Part shown: in pieces, positions 22,871 to 32,928 of the stretch
Layout: each line of letters starts with the position of its first letter
Numbering within the stretch: position 1 is the stretch's first letter
Assembly (NCBI GenBank): GCA_021521415.1
Contig: JAIQDT010002839.1
Coordinates: 186,001 to 250,000, forward strand
From: Bidens hawaiensis
Taxonomy: Eukaryota > Streptophyta > Magnoliopsida > Asterales > Asteraceae
Direction of reading: 5' to 3'
Length of the DNA: 64,000 nucleotides
Notes under the pieces: model-generated
What the model was told of the DNA's origin: nothing
The model's input: the letters and a program-made list of their open reading frames with translations, nothing else
Database searches by the model: none
Program-made: the position numbers and the translations under genes

Positions 22871-23635
22871 TCTATTTTGTATTACGTTTAAAAGACTTTT
22901 GTAATTTAACTCTTTTATATGATTATGGAATCTTGAGTTAAATTCTAATATTGCATGTTTAATCCATGAATAAGTTATCTTATTCTAAAAGTCCGTAGTC
23001 GATCACATTTGTGGGAACAAATATGAAGCAAGACTATTATGAACTAGGATTGGTGGATATTCATAAGGAATGAATATGGAGCATAGGTTTGCTGCCAAAA
23101 TTCATAGATATTTGTGGGATACAAATATTGGACTGACCCGCTCTCAATATTACTACATGGAGTCGATTGACCTGATCATTAGTAATTTTGAGTAAAGGAG
23201 AATTTCATATTATCCTTAGACCTGAGATGTATACTGGGTCTTGATTTTCACCAAGTATTACACTTTGACTCTCCCCTTCGCTATTCGTAAAAGATGGTAC
23301 ATAAGGATGAGCTCGGGTGGAGTATAAAGTGATAGTGAGAGGCGTATACAGTCAAGAAGGAATTTGTTCCTCTTATGTGTTGAGAGTTTAGATGTCTAAG
23401 GCCTGATAAAGTTGAATTGTAAAGAGAATGATCACCTATGTCTCTTAGATTCAACATGACATCTAGTAACAAAGGGATATAATGATAGATTCACCTAAAT
23501 CATATCAAGTAAGGGACTTGAAGGGATGATGTTATTGAATGGCACTTCGTCAAACACATTAGGGGTGGTGAACTGTTGTTAGGCGGTATTCACCACTTGC
23601 ATTAATTTTCTATGTATCTCGTGCAAGTGGGAGAT
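22871..23635 (+). other. Copia-1 3' untranslated region and polypurine tract
   Basis: 765 bp without a coding frame. It ends in the polypurine tract GTGCAAGTGGGAGAT directly before the 3' LTR (23636), the priming site for plus-strand DNA synthesis. Confidence 0.85.
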
Positions 23636-23965
23636 TGTTGGAATTACGTATGCCCGAGACACATAATTATACTAATGTGGCTAACTGTGTTTGATCCAAG
23701 TCGGGTCATACCCAATAACAAGCTAGACGACACCAAATGTATTCTTTTAATGATTTGATCATTTAAACGAATACCGAACACTACGTGTGTAGAAAATTGG
23801 TTTTCTAAACAAACACACTTGAGGATTTAAATAAATTATCTGGATAATTTGTTTATATAAATTAATTATTTAATTGGTTAAATAATTACATAAATGTATG
23901 TGCATTTTATAAAAATGAGTTTTATAAAATAAAAGGAGATGTTTTAAATGGTTAAAACAAAACAA

Positions 23966-24003
<38 letters not shown>

Positions 24004-24539
24004 AAAACCGGCCACCCCATGTGGGTGGTGGTTTTGGTTCAACCAAATGTTTTGTCCTTTTGTGTGGACCATCTCTTTATACTCCACCATTCACAAGACA
24101 TGCATTTTTTGATCTTGTCCCCATTTTGAATTCAAGAGTTGAATCAAAAATCCTCTCTCTTTTCTTCCAAAAAAAACTCACGGCTCATTTGGGGTTTTTG
24201 GGAGAGCTTGGTGAGCTTGTTTAAGTGTTCATAATTCCTAGCAATCAAGTTGGTGTTGTCACAAATAGCTTGGGGTATCACACTCTTGAGGTCTTCTACT
24301 TTGGAGGCTTGCCATTGAACCACCATCCCCTTCAACAACCTACATCTTCTTATAAGGTATAAGGAGGTACTTTTACATTTCATAAGTATATTGTTCTTGT
24401 AATATTGATCCTTGTTCATTGGGTTTTTAGTTTTAACATATTGGTATGTTCATAACAAGATTTAAAATCTAAGCTTCCGTTGTGTTTTCTAGTTAAATAT
24501 GGTTAACTTGACTTTGATAAACTTGTATAAAACCCAACA
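23636..24539 (+). repeat. Copia-1 3' LTR (904 bp)
   Basis: Same sequence as the 5' LTR apart from an A-run of 35 (23967-24001) instead of 37. It ends CCAACA at 24539 and is followed by the GATTT duplication (24540-24544). Confidence 0.95.
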
Positions 24540-25424
24540 GATTTGATCATCCTCATCGAAGGAGATAATTCTTTGCTTGGTTGTTGTAGAAGTTCTGATC
24601 GGCCTTTCGCCATTCTCCAGTTTGCATTCTTTGGCGTACTTCTTTGCAGCTGAGTATGATGTTCCACACATGTCGGATCCTCCAAAGATCAGGTTGATAA
24701 CTTGAGCGTCGGGGGAGGTGGAGTAGCCTTTTCCAGAACTGGATCAGGATCCTGGTTCCTGGGCTTTTTTCTTCCGAACAACTCCTTGAGATAACCCTTG
24801 CTAAGGAGATAGCTTATTTCCTTTCTCAAGGCTATGCAATCCTCTGTTATATGGCCGAAGTCTTCGTGAAAGGCACACTATTTTGATTTGTCTTTGGGGG
24901 GTGGTGCCTTCTCATTTTTCCTTGGCCATCTTGCTTTGTCGCCCAAGTTCCTAACAGCAAGCATCAATCCTCCCATATCTACGGAGAAGCAATAATAAGA
25001 TATTCTTGGACAATCTTCGTCGTCCTCCTCCTCTTCTACAGCGTTGATCTTTTGGCCATTTGGTTTGTTGTATGGCTTAGAGTTGTTGTTCCCGAAGTAG
25101 GATCCTTGTTTCTTGTCTTGAGACTCCTTTTTTACCGGAGTGCTTAGTTGATCTTGTATTCTTTGATCCTTTTCCAACCTGATGAATCTTAAAGCTCTGT
25201 TTCGCACTTCATCTAAATTCCTACAAGGGGTCATCACAAGATCTTGATAAAATGGAGAGTCCTTTTGTAACCCCATTTTGAATGTCTCAACAGCTGTTGG
25301 GACATCCAAATTTGGAATTTCCAAAGCCTCTCTTCCAAACCTTGTAAGGAACTGCCAAAGAGGTTCCCCACGAGGTTGGACAACTCTATATAAATCACTA
25401 TTCAATTTTTAAAAGGATCCACTG
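24540..25424 (-). pseudogene. Element 1 gag, C-terminal part, and start of the gag-protease linker
   Basis: Minus strand. The frame 24878-25405 encodes the C-terminal half of a gypsy gag (SDLYRVVQPRGEPLWQFL, FKMGLQKDSPFYQDLVMTPCRN). It is followed, in 24540-24877, by a CCHC-like block matching CAFLEDFGHLTDDC of element 2. An in-frame TAA lies just upstream of the frame, so no continuous gag is possible. Its N-terminal half lies 28 kb away, at 53402-54671, beyond element 2. Confidence 0.85.
25420..25424. repeat. Target-site duplication of element 2, left copy (CACTG)
   Basis: CACTG before the 5' LTR corresponds to TACTG at 53402-53406 after the 3' LTR, four of five bases matching. The C/T difference fits methylcytosine deamination. 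Confidence 0.75.
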
Positions 25425-25797
25425 TGTTAGGGCACGGATTTTCAGTATCCTCAGCAAAGATTATATTCAAAACGAATCCAGGATGCGGTATCCTCCAAGG
25501 TAACTGGTACGGATCATAACACACACACTCTAGCACTCGAGAACTTACTAGTACTCGCATTCTCTGTAATCACGATCAAGTTTGAGCTCCACAATTGTAA
25601 ACACATTTATTATTAATAAACCGGTGGTGATAGTTGTCACCGCCTGGGGTTTTTTTCTTGTTATCCTAAGGATAACGGGTTTTTTTCTTGCAACAAATCC
25701 TCGTGTTCAAGCACTTTTACGTTCATTTCATACAAGCACCAAGTCCCGATTACTAATTTGGTTACGAAATAATTGTTGTTAATTTTTGACCAAAACA
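25425..25797 (+). repeat. Element 2 5' LTR, 373 bp, internally deleted
   Basis: Starts TGTTAGGGCACGG and ends TGACCAAAACA. Compared with the 599-bp 3' LTR it lacks exactly the segment equivalent to 52888-53113 (226 bp), with a TA shared at the junction. The missing part includes the TATAAATA of the 3' LTR (53096-53103), so this copy has lost its core promoter. Confidence 0.9.
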
Positions 25798-25798
25798 A

Positions 25799-25818
25799 TT
25801 TGGCACCCACCGTGGGGC
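25799..25818 (+). promoter_or_regulatory. Element 2 primer-binding site
   Basis: TTTGGCACCCACCGTGGGGC follows the LTR. The equivalent in element 1 (minus strand, 54733-54753) is TTTGGCGCCCACCGTGGGGC. This type of site is typical of Tat/Athila gypsy elements. Here the GCG to GCA change weakens the match. Confidence 0.8.
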
Positions 25819-25875
25819 TAACGGTGCTTTAATCCATTAAATCCGCTTATTTCATTCATCTTCACTCTCTTTACA

Positions 25876-27442
25876 ATGGCCTCACAACCAAAAACCAGTT
25901 CAGTCTTTGCTCCGGTGGTCAATACTGCTTCAACTGTCAACCCAGGACCTCCACCACTGCCAAAGAAAAATACTCAGCCTAGAGGAGAACTTCCACCATT
26001 TGCGGGATCCTCTACACGGGTAGACCCGGTTATTTCTAACAATGATATTTTTGCTTTGAAGAAACAGGTCAAAACTCACATGGAGCAGCAAAATAAGACC
26101 AACTCAAGGCTATTCAAGGAGATTAAAGGGATCAAAAAGAAACCAGGGCAGGAGGCCACTCCAATCATGCCCAGGGTCCTTGACTTTGATTCTCTAGGAT
26201 CATCTATCCTTCAGAATCCCAGATCCTTGGGGACACAATCAGCAAGGATTCCATCGCAGCAACAATCAGGATAATAGGGAGCTTTTCCTTCGGTATCCTC
26301 GGAGTTACCCGGACCAACGAGGCCAGGGTCCATCAACATGCAGCCTCGCTCAACCATGCCAGCTGGCATATTCTCATCAGGATCCCCTATGGTGTCCTCG
26401 GAAGTGCATGTTGGAGATGACATCCCTATGTAGGCACCACCTTATCCTAGGGATACCATCAATGGAGGAATTAACCACCCAAGCTCAGGATACCAGAGAC
26501 GTAACCAGAATCTCGGTAACAGTTTACTAATTCTAATTTATACACTAATCATGGATCTGTGTAGGATAAGGGGATATCCCCCGATATAGTCAGGGAATTG
26601 CAGAAAATGAAGGATATGATTTCCAGTATCCCAGGGATAACCATCCCATAACTGAATTTCCGGTAGGCAGTTACAGATTATCCAGGTTCACTTGGCCCAT
26701 ATGCGACGTGGAGATCCCTAGGAAATCCTAGACGCCCAACATGAAACTTTATGATGGCACTATGGATCCTGAGCAGCATGTAGCTTAATACAGGGAAAAG
26801 ATGGAGGTCAACCCTATCCCTGCTGAAATCAAAGAAGCTTGTCTATGTAAAGGGTTTGGTTCAACACTAACAGGGCCGGCCCTCAAATGCTTATTAAGTA
26901 TTCCTTCCAATACTATCACTTCCTTTGCTCATTTAATTAACTTATTTAACAATCAATTTTCTTGTAGTAGATCTTTTGAGAAAATGACAAGTGATTTATA
27001 TAGGATTATTCAGCATAACAATGAATCCTTAAGGGATTACATAATCAGGTTTAGCAGGGAAGCTTTGGAAATCCTTAACCTTGACATGGCAGCTGCTGTT
27101 GAAGCCTTCAAAATGGGACTTAGGATGGATTCTCCTTTCTATGACGACATCGTCATGACTCCATGCAGGAATCTTGATAAAGTCAGAAACTGGGCATTAA
27201 GATACATTTGGCTGGAGGATGACAAGAAGGCTCATGGAGGTTTGGTTATCTCGAAGTATGAGTCTACCAACAGGAAGTCTGACTCTCCCCAAAAGTTCTT
27301 TAGGCCGAAGCTTATTCCAAGCAGGATAATCCCAAGATCAACGCTGTGGAAGAAGACGAAGATGACGAAGAGTATCCTAAAATATCCGAATATTGCTTTA
27401 ACCTTGATATTGGTGGTATTATTTGTGCCATGCAGGATTTAG
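25876..27442 (+). pseudogene. Element 2 gag, broken
   Basis: The N-terminal part is 25876-26274, starting MASQPKTSSVFAPVV and ending at a stop. After a frame-scrambled segment the retrotransposon gag core resumes at 26801-27442 (IKEACLCKGFGSTLTGPALK, INLFNNQFSCSRSFEKMTSD, FKMGLRMDSPFYDDIVMTPC). A frameshift near 27340 moves the reading into the next frame. Gag would form the virus-like particle in the cytoplasm; this copy cannot. Confidence 0.85.
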
Positions 27443-28308
27443 GTGACAAGGCTAGATGGCCTAAGAAGAATGATAAGCCCGGATCAAACAAAGACAAGTC
27501 AAAATGGTGTGCATTCCTTGAAGACTTTGGCCATCTCACTGACGATTGTGTAGCACTTCGAAAGGAGATAGGATACCTTCTCAGCAAAGGACATCTGAAT
27601 GAACTATTTGGAAGAAATAAGAACAAAAGTCAGGATCCTATCAAGATACCTGAAAGGGCACCTTCTCCACCACCCGGAGCTAAGGTGGTATCCTTCATCT
27701 CGGGAGGATCTGACATCTGCGGAACCTCGTATTCAGCAGCTAAGAAGCGTTCTAAAGAAACGAAGATGGACAACAGAGAAAGACCTCTCCGTACTTCCAC
27801 ATTGACATCTCAAAAAATCATATCCTTCGATGAGGAGGATAGATGTGATCATGTGGATCCCAACCATGATGGATTGGTAATTACTTTGTGTATAGCTAAC
27901 TTTTTTGTGCGCAGGATACTCGTTGATGGAGGAAGCTCTGTAAACATTATCCAGATGGATGCCTTGAAGAAAATGGATATCCCAGAAACGAAAATTATCC
28001 CAAAATCCTCAGTCCTTGTAGGATTCAGTGGCAAGACTAAGAACACTTTGGTAGAAATCAAACTTCTAATATATATTGAAGGAACCAACTCCCTACAAAA
28101 GTTTTGCGTTATTGACTCATTATCTTGTTGTAATGTGATATTAGGCAGGCCTTGGATCCACATCATGAAAGCAGTACCCTCAACTTACCATCAATGTGTG
28201 AAACTCCCAAGTCCTTGGCGAGTTATCAAAATCAAAAGCGATCAGCAGGATGCCAAGGAATGCTATGCTTCATCAATGAAATGGACTACGAAGCCTACTC
28301 AAGCATAG
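27346..28308 (+). pseudogene. Element 2 gag C-terminus and aspartic protease (open 320-residue frame)
   Basis: One open frame holds the zinc-knuckle-like block CAFLEDFGHLTDDC near its start. Then come a proline-rich linker and the retropepsin (HDGLVITLCIANFFVRRIL, active-site loop VDGGSSVNIIQ, CNVILGRPWIHIMKAVPS). The catalytic motif is D-G-G-S rather than the DTG of copia, as is usual for Tat-type elements. It ends at a stop before the LTR-A insertion. It lost its frame connection to upstream gag. Confidence 0.85.
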
Positions 28309-28413
28309 CAATTACATAAACAACCAGGAAAGATCTTGCAGGCTAGAGACCAAGAAGTGAAGGAAGTATTCCTGGATCCTCAGGATAGCGAGATCAAAGT
28401 ACTATTAGGATCA

Positions 28414-28418
28414 GGTAT
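28414..28418. repeat. Target-site duplication of LTR-A, left copy (GGTAT)
   Basis: GGTAT before TGTCACACCCC. The same five bases at 43844-43848 follow the end TGTCACA. Joining the flanks restores an uninterrupted element 2 sequence. Confidence 0.92.
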
Positions 28419-29283
28419 TGTCACACCCCGACTAGCACAATGCAGAAGCGTAAAACGGGAATGTAACAGACACCTCTGGTATCAACACATTGTTTATAAA
28501 GAAACATTACAAACTAATTTACAATATATTACATTTCTTTGTTCTATCATTGTTTTACAGTCTTGGTGATACAAACAAAACTAGTTCGTTAACTATACGT
28601 TCTTACTACTAACACCTTTGCCTCTATTCACATAGCATCAACCACACACCTTGGGCAAGTAACATATCACCAAATCATTCCGATTTAGGTACACCTGAAA
28701 AGCAGTATAAAATGGGTCAACTACTAGAGTTGGTGAGTTTCACGAGTTTCAAGAAAACAGTAATGAGTATTCACAAAACACTTGTAATCATGAAATAAGT
28801 ATGTATGTATGTAAATGATGTAATTATGCTAAGCTACAGTGAAGCCTTGACTGTATGTGCTGCGTGCATCCATTTCCCATGCTCAATCAACCACTATGGC
28901 TCCCCTTCCGCCCACAACATGCCCCGGTAGCTATGTATAACATTACATAGCCTGTTTGTATAAATATGGTCATGTGCAAACGTCGCTATGTGACACGGCA
29001 ACCAGGCCGATTCTGTTTGGGTTTGTCAAACCAATAATACTATTCACAAGCCACCGGCTCGAAGTTAATCACTGTGATCGTGAGGACTTTCGTGTGTTAG
29101 CACTTAGATAATTCACAACAATACATGTTTTAGGTATGTATATGTAATCAAACATGCTTTTCACCCCAAAAGTTCATAAAACAGTTTGAAAGTGGGGTCA
29201 TGAAACTCACTGTTTAGTAGATAATCACTAGCACGTCGGTTCGAGGTTTGTATAACTTGCAATCACGGTTTCTTATAATCAAT

Positions 29284-29320
29284 ATTATAATAATATTAAT
29301 ATTTTAATATTATTATAATC
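29284..29320. repeat. AT-only palindrome in LTR-A
   Basis: A perfect or near-perfect palindrome centred near 29302, built from ATTATAATAATATTAA and its complement. LTR-B has the equivalent palindrome at about 58498-58536. It can form a cruciform. Confidence 0.8.
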
Positions 29321-29551
29321 TCAATACTAAACTGGGCTGTATAACGAATCTGGGTATAGCTGGAATGCCCAGAAAGTGGCATTAGGCTTAGGTTGTGATG
29401 TTGTTCAATGTCTAATACTTAAAACCAAACTTGGCTCAGTTTCCCGTTTTCCCAGCTGGGCCAAGTTGTTTGTTTACGCGTTCAAAAAACAATTATGGGA
29501 AACTAAGCTTGGGTAAATGCGTTGGTTAATAAAATGATTAAGTTATAAAGA

Positions 29552-29556
29552 AAGAT
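29552..29556. repeat. Target-site duplication of element D, left copy (AAGAT)
   Basis: AAGAT before TGTAGG and AAGAT at 41929-41933 after CCCCAACA. LTR-B shows the unoccupied site (AAGGATCACAT on the matching strand). Confidence 0.93.
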
Positions 29557-29974
29557 TGTAGGTTCCCTGGACGGATCACACGAGATATCGCGTTCTACTC
29601 AGGTGCGGAATCCCTGCGTAGATCGTTACGAGTGTAGAAAGCAAATCAAACAAACACGATACGATAAACGAACACGTTATATTGATAACCGAACACGTGA
29701 TACGATATCACTATTACAGACTCGTTAACCAAAACTGCTAACAACTATCACACGATTCACTGAACAACTCGTTACTAAACAATCCGTAACCTATATATAA
29801 ATACACGACAACTTCGCTTGATATGTTCAGGCGAAGTTGTCCATAACTTCGCTTGTTCAACAAGTTCGCCTAGGCGAACTTGTTAACAACTTCGCTTTAA
29901 ACAAAAACATAAATAACAATACAGACTCGATTACAGACACTAGACTATGAACTACTGACATTTATGCACCAACA
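29557..29974 (-). repeat. Element D 3' LTR (418 bp)
   Basis: On the plus strand it begins TGTAGGTTCCCTGG and ends TGCACCAACA. It differs from 41511-41928 at four sites (about 1 percent). It carries GCGAAGTT palindromes. Confidence 0.95.
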
Positions 29975-30038
29975 GACTCCCCCTTGGCAGTAGCTTCATA
30001 TCTCGATCTTTAAGCTCTTGTCTTGTAATCCTGTATCT

Positions 30039-31055
30039 TCACGCATGCACTCCTTCTCTAACACATACCGTGACTACTCGCTGATATTTCCTTGCTTCGT
30101 CCTTCCAAGCAGGAATATAGAATATCTTCTTTTCATTCAACACTTGCAGATCAGCTTTCGATAAGTTAACAAGATGCATCGGATCATACACCCTCAGCAC
30201 TTCTTGTTCGTCTTCGTCTTCCATCACGGCTTCAGCAGTCTGGCAATCAACATACCACCATTTAAGATTCTTCAACACATCTTGAGGCATAGTCTTCATT
30301 GGAACCTCCTTAATGCATCGAATCGGTTTGTACTTCATCACCATCCATGGCTTGCCATCTGCTCTCATTCCCCTTTCTGTATCTTCCACGAGCTTTCCCT
30401 TCTGTGGCTTTAATAAATCAAACTTCTTCTCTTTTATGCTTTCTTTCCACACGATCTTCCCAATAACTCTTGCCATGTTGTTGTCACTTCTATTAATCAG
30501 GCCCAACCTAGCCAAATCCTTCACCTCACATTCCGGCAATGTATTGAGAGATCTCAAGGTTCTCTTGAAGTACTGAATACCATCAAAACGCTTCACCACA
30601 AACAACTTTATCTGTTCATCATATATCCAACAGATAATTCCCTTCTTCGACTCAGCATAGCCTTTGATGTTATAACTCTTCTTGAACATGGTTGGAACAG
30701 CAGGCTTCTTGGTCTTAATAAACCAATGAGCACAGCCTTCCTTCCACCTAGGCTGCTCCTCCCACTCAGTCTCATCGTTTTCCATCTCAGTACCCATATT
30801 GGCTTTCTCCACATCTAGGATCTCGTGTTCAACATTTTCTTCTACTATCTCACCCTCTTCAATCTCATCTTCAATCACAATTTGTGCTCCAATCTTCTCA
30901 ATCTCCTCAAACGGCAGCACATCATCATCTAATTCTCTCAACGCATCAATCACATCATCTTCATCATCAACCATCACCACCTCATCACCACCAACTACAC
31001 CTGCAGACTCCCCCTGAGCTGTGGAAGTCCCAAGAGCTTGAGTAGTTCTTGGCAA
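30039..31055 (-). CDS. Element D accessory ORF, second half (ORFy)
   Basis: An open frame of 338 residues that can be extended upstream without a stop to about 31178, overlapping the end of ORFx. Very acidic N-terminal part (DDEDDVIDAL, EDEIEEGEIVEENVEHE). The C-terminal half is basic-aromatic (GIICWIYDEQIKLFVVKRFDG, LKNLKWWYVDCQTAEAV, YQRVVTVCVREGVHA). No convincing ATG starts it. The frame joins ORFx at a six-G run (31145-31150), suggesting one gene broken by a one-base change, or joined by frameshifting. No transmembrane segment or known enzyme motif. Function unknown; located where some Sireviruses carry an envelope-like gene, but it does not look like a membrane protein. Confidence 0.55.
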   Translation of the reverse strand: MPRTTQALGTSTAQGESAGVVGGDEVVMVDDEDDVIDALRELDDDVLPFEEIEKIGAQIVIEDEIEEGEIVEENVEHEILDVEKANMGTEMENDETEWEEQPRWKEGCAHWFIKTKKPAVPTMFKKSYNIKGYAESKKGIICWIYDEQIKLFVVKRFDGIQYFKRTLRSLNTLPECEVKDLARLGLINRSDNNMARVIGKIVWKESIKEKKFDLLKPQKGKLVEDTERGMRADGKPWMVMKYKPIRCIKEVPMKTMPQDVLKNLKWWYVDCQTAEAVMEDEDEQEVLRVYDPMHLVNLSKADLQVLNEKKIFYIPAWKDEARKYQRVVTVCVREGVHA

Positions 31056-31131
31056 CTCACCACCTGCACCTTTCGGTGCATTGGGATCATCGTCTCTGTC
31101 GTTTCTCTTCTTCGTCCTTAACTCGTCGCCT

Positions 31132-32928
31132 CTACAGCCTGTCTCCCCCCTGAGATGCCAAGAACTCCTTCATAGCATCTATAATACGCCCATGTTCAAC
31201 CAGGAGGGACGACTGTAGTTGATTCTCTTCTATAAGGCGCTGAATAGCCTGGGTCTGGATAAAGTTTATCCTCGATTGCTCTGCCACGGCCCGCTCAAGT
31301 GCAGCTATTCTCTCCGAGTCTGAGAGGGTTGCATCGAAATCAAACCTCATGTTAGATGTGTCTTGAGTATACTGAGGAGGGATCTCGAATGTAACCGAGA
31401 CGTCAGAAGCAGTTGTGGACGTAACCGCAGGTGGTATCGTGACCGACAACCCTGCAGTTGCGACGACCGTCGACTCTACAAACCGTGCCACCACCTCTGA
31501 AGGAGTAAGCATTGGAGGTGGTAACGACACAATCTCCGGAGTCGTCGTCTGTAGTGTAATGGATGGGATGCCAACAGCTGATGTAGCCACCACAGGAACA
31601 TCTGCAGCGATTGTAATCTGTACAGAAGTAGGAACAATTGACATACCTGACAGTGCGGATGGAGCAAAACGTATAACACGTGAAGTCTCTCCAGCTCCCA
31701 TACCAGCACCTGTCCTTTCACGTCTCGAACGTCTGATCAACTTGTGTATGTCCTCCTCTTCTTCCTCTGACTCACTATCATCTACCGTCCTCTTTCTCTT
31801 CCCCAACGTCCTCTCTCTAGTCACCAACATCCTCCTTGCCTCATTCATAACATCGTCAAGATCGGAGTCAGCCACCGTCGTAGCTGCTCTAGTCACAATC
31901 ACTTCCCTCACCTGTGCAGCAGAGACCTGCACTTCTTCATGTGGATCAAAACGATCCATGTCGAAGAAACCTTGGCCGCCAAATGCAGCATCAAGGTCAA
32001 CATCCTCCTCAGCCGATACAACAGGCACAGTAGGTACATCACGAGTTGCTCCTGCCTGTTGTGGTTGAGGGTCTCTGAACTCGTCCCCCCGAGCTGGCAC
32101 ATACCCCGGGTTTATCAAGTACCCGAAGAGCGGAGTATGCCTTGGACGACGTTCAGGCTTGCTCTTCGCACTCGAAGTACGGCATTGAGCAAAGATACGT
32201 TTGCTCACATTCTCCACGTATCTTATCGGGCGTCGTTGAGGCAAATTCGGAGCCACATGGTTCAAGATCATCTGGATGAATCTTGGATACATTATGAACC
32301 GCTCCTGAGCTATCGCCCTCCTCTGTCTGTCGATCTCGTAAAAGACCATCTGACTAAAGCTATAACGTTTGTTATAAGTCAGAGCAGTCATTGCTGACTG
32401 CATGGTCGCACCCATACCGTCAGTGCCCGCCTTCCTCCCAGACATGCATACTATCATAACGTGCATGAGGAAGCGCCACTGATCGAGCAGGAACCCCTTC
32501 CGTCTCTGGGTATCGCCCAATGGACCAGAATAGCCCATTCGCAGAAACGCTCCATCACGAAATGGAGCCACAAAGTCAGTCGGGTCGTCCCGAGTCTCCT
32601 CTCCAAAGCGTAACGCCACCCGAATTTGTTCAGATGAGAACTGAACTTCTTGATTATTTACGGTTGCTCTCATGACCGGGGGCTCAACACGACAATCATA
32701 CTCCACCGTCTGCCAGAAGTCCTCGATATTGGGTAAGGATATCGGCAGTGTCGTCGTGATTGCGTGGAATATCCTCGAGCGTAGGAGGAATGTGATTATC
32801 TCGCGATAATCCTCCACACCACTCGCTTCCGGGTCTAAGGTGATGAACATGTTGTGACCCGGGAAGATTTGCCTCTGATTATCTCCGTCATCACCTCCAG
32901 CACCTCCGGCACCTGCTACTGCAGCCAT
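31132..32928 (-). CDS. Element D accessory ORF, first half (ORFx), 598 aa
   Basis: A long, fully open frame with an ATG, same strand as gag-pol and 2.1 kb downstream of pol. A Gly/Ala-rich start is followed by a compact conserved-looking domain at residues about 25-255 (SGVEDYREIITFLLRSRIFHA, WRFLMHVMIVCMSGRKAG, YPRFIQMILNHVAP). Next comes a nuclear-signal-like GKRKR (376-380) beside an acidic SESEEEEEDIHK run, then a Ser/Thr/Pro/Val-rich stretch. A coiled coil follows at about 537-590 (SERIAALERAVAEQ). No signal peptide or membrane segment. The sequence TTGGTTCGTTTGTTGCAG ends two bases before the ATG, a good splice-acceptor candidate, so it could be made from a spliced subgenomic RNA. I recall similar unnamed proteins in Asteraceae; the function is unknown. 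Confidence 0.65.
   Translation of the reverse strand: MAAVAGAGGAGGDDGDNQRQIFPGHNMFITLDPEASGVEDYREIITFLLRSRIFHAITTTLPISLPNIEDFWQTVEYDCRVEPPVMRATVNNQEVQFSSEQIRVALRFGEETRDDPTDFVAPFRDGAFLRMGYSGPLGDTQRRKGFLLDQWRFLMHVMIVCMSGRKAGTDGMGATMQSAMTALTYNKRYSFSQMVFYEIDRQRRAIAQERFIMYPRFIQMILNHVAPNLPQRRPIRYVENVSKRIFAQCRTSSAKSKPERRPRHTPLFGYLINPGYVPARGDEFRDPQPQQAGATRDVPTVPVVSAEEDVDLDAAFGGQGFFDMDRFDPHEEVQVSAAQVREVIVTRAATTVADSDLDDVMNEARRMLVTRERTLGKRKRTVDDSESEEEEEDIHKLIRRSRRERTGAGMGAGETSRVIRFAPSALSGMSIVPTSVQITIAADVPVVATSAVGIPSITLQTTTPEIVSLPPPMLTPSEVVARFVESTVVATAGLSVTIPPAVTSTTASDVSVTFEIPPQYTQDTSNMRFDFDATLSDSERIAALERAVAEQSRINFIQTQAIQRLIEENQLQSSLLVEHGRIIDAMKEFLASQGGDRL

Larger units (their letters stand above)
16293..24539 (+). 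mobile_element. Copia-1: complete Ty1/copia retrotransposon, 8247 bp
   Basis: Full structure: 5' LTR 16293-17198, degenerate primer-binding site at 17199-17215, 1.66-kb leader, a single gag-pol frame 18860-22870, a 765-bp 3' untranslated part, polypurine tract AAGTGGGAGAT at 23625-23635 and 3' LTR 23636-24539. It is flanked by perfect 5-bp duplications (GATTT). It sits in the protease of element 1, in opposite orientation to it. By eye the LTRs differ only in the length of an A-run (37 versus 35), so insertion was very recent. Domain order protease-integrase-RT-RNase H defines the copia class. I do not assign a lineage. Confidence 0.95.

Noticed and set aside
28412..28418. 7-bp duplication CAGGTAT for LTR-A
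   Set aside because: The right-hand CA belongs to the element end (TGTCACA), as LTR-B shows. The true duplication is GGTAT, 5 bp.
31415..32068. 217-codon plus-strand frame opposite the accessory ORF
   Set aside because: A shadow of ORFx, whose Ser/Thr/Val-rich codons keep the other strand open; no independent evidence.
30039..32928. Calling the accessory frames an envelope gene
   Set aside because: The position fits a Sirevirus envelope-like gene, but no signal peptide, membrane segment or glycoprotein feature is visible.
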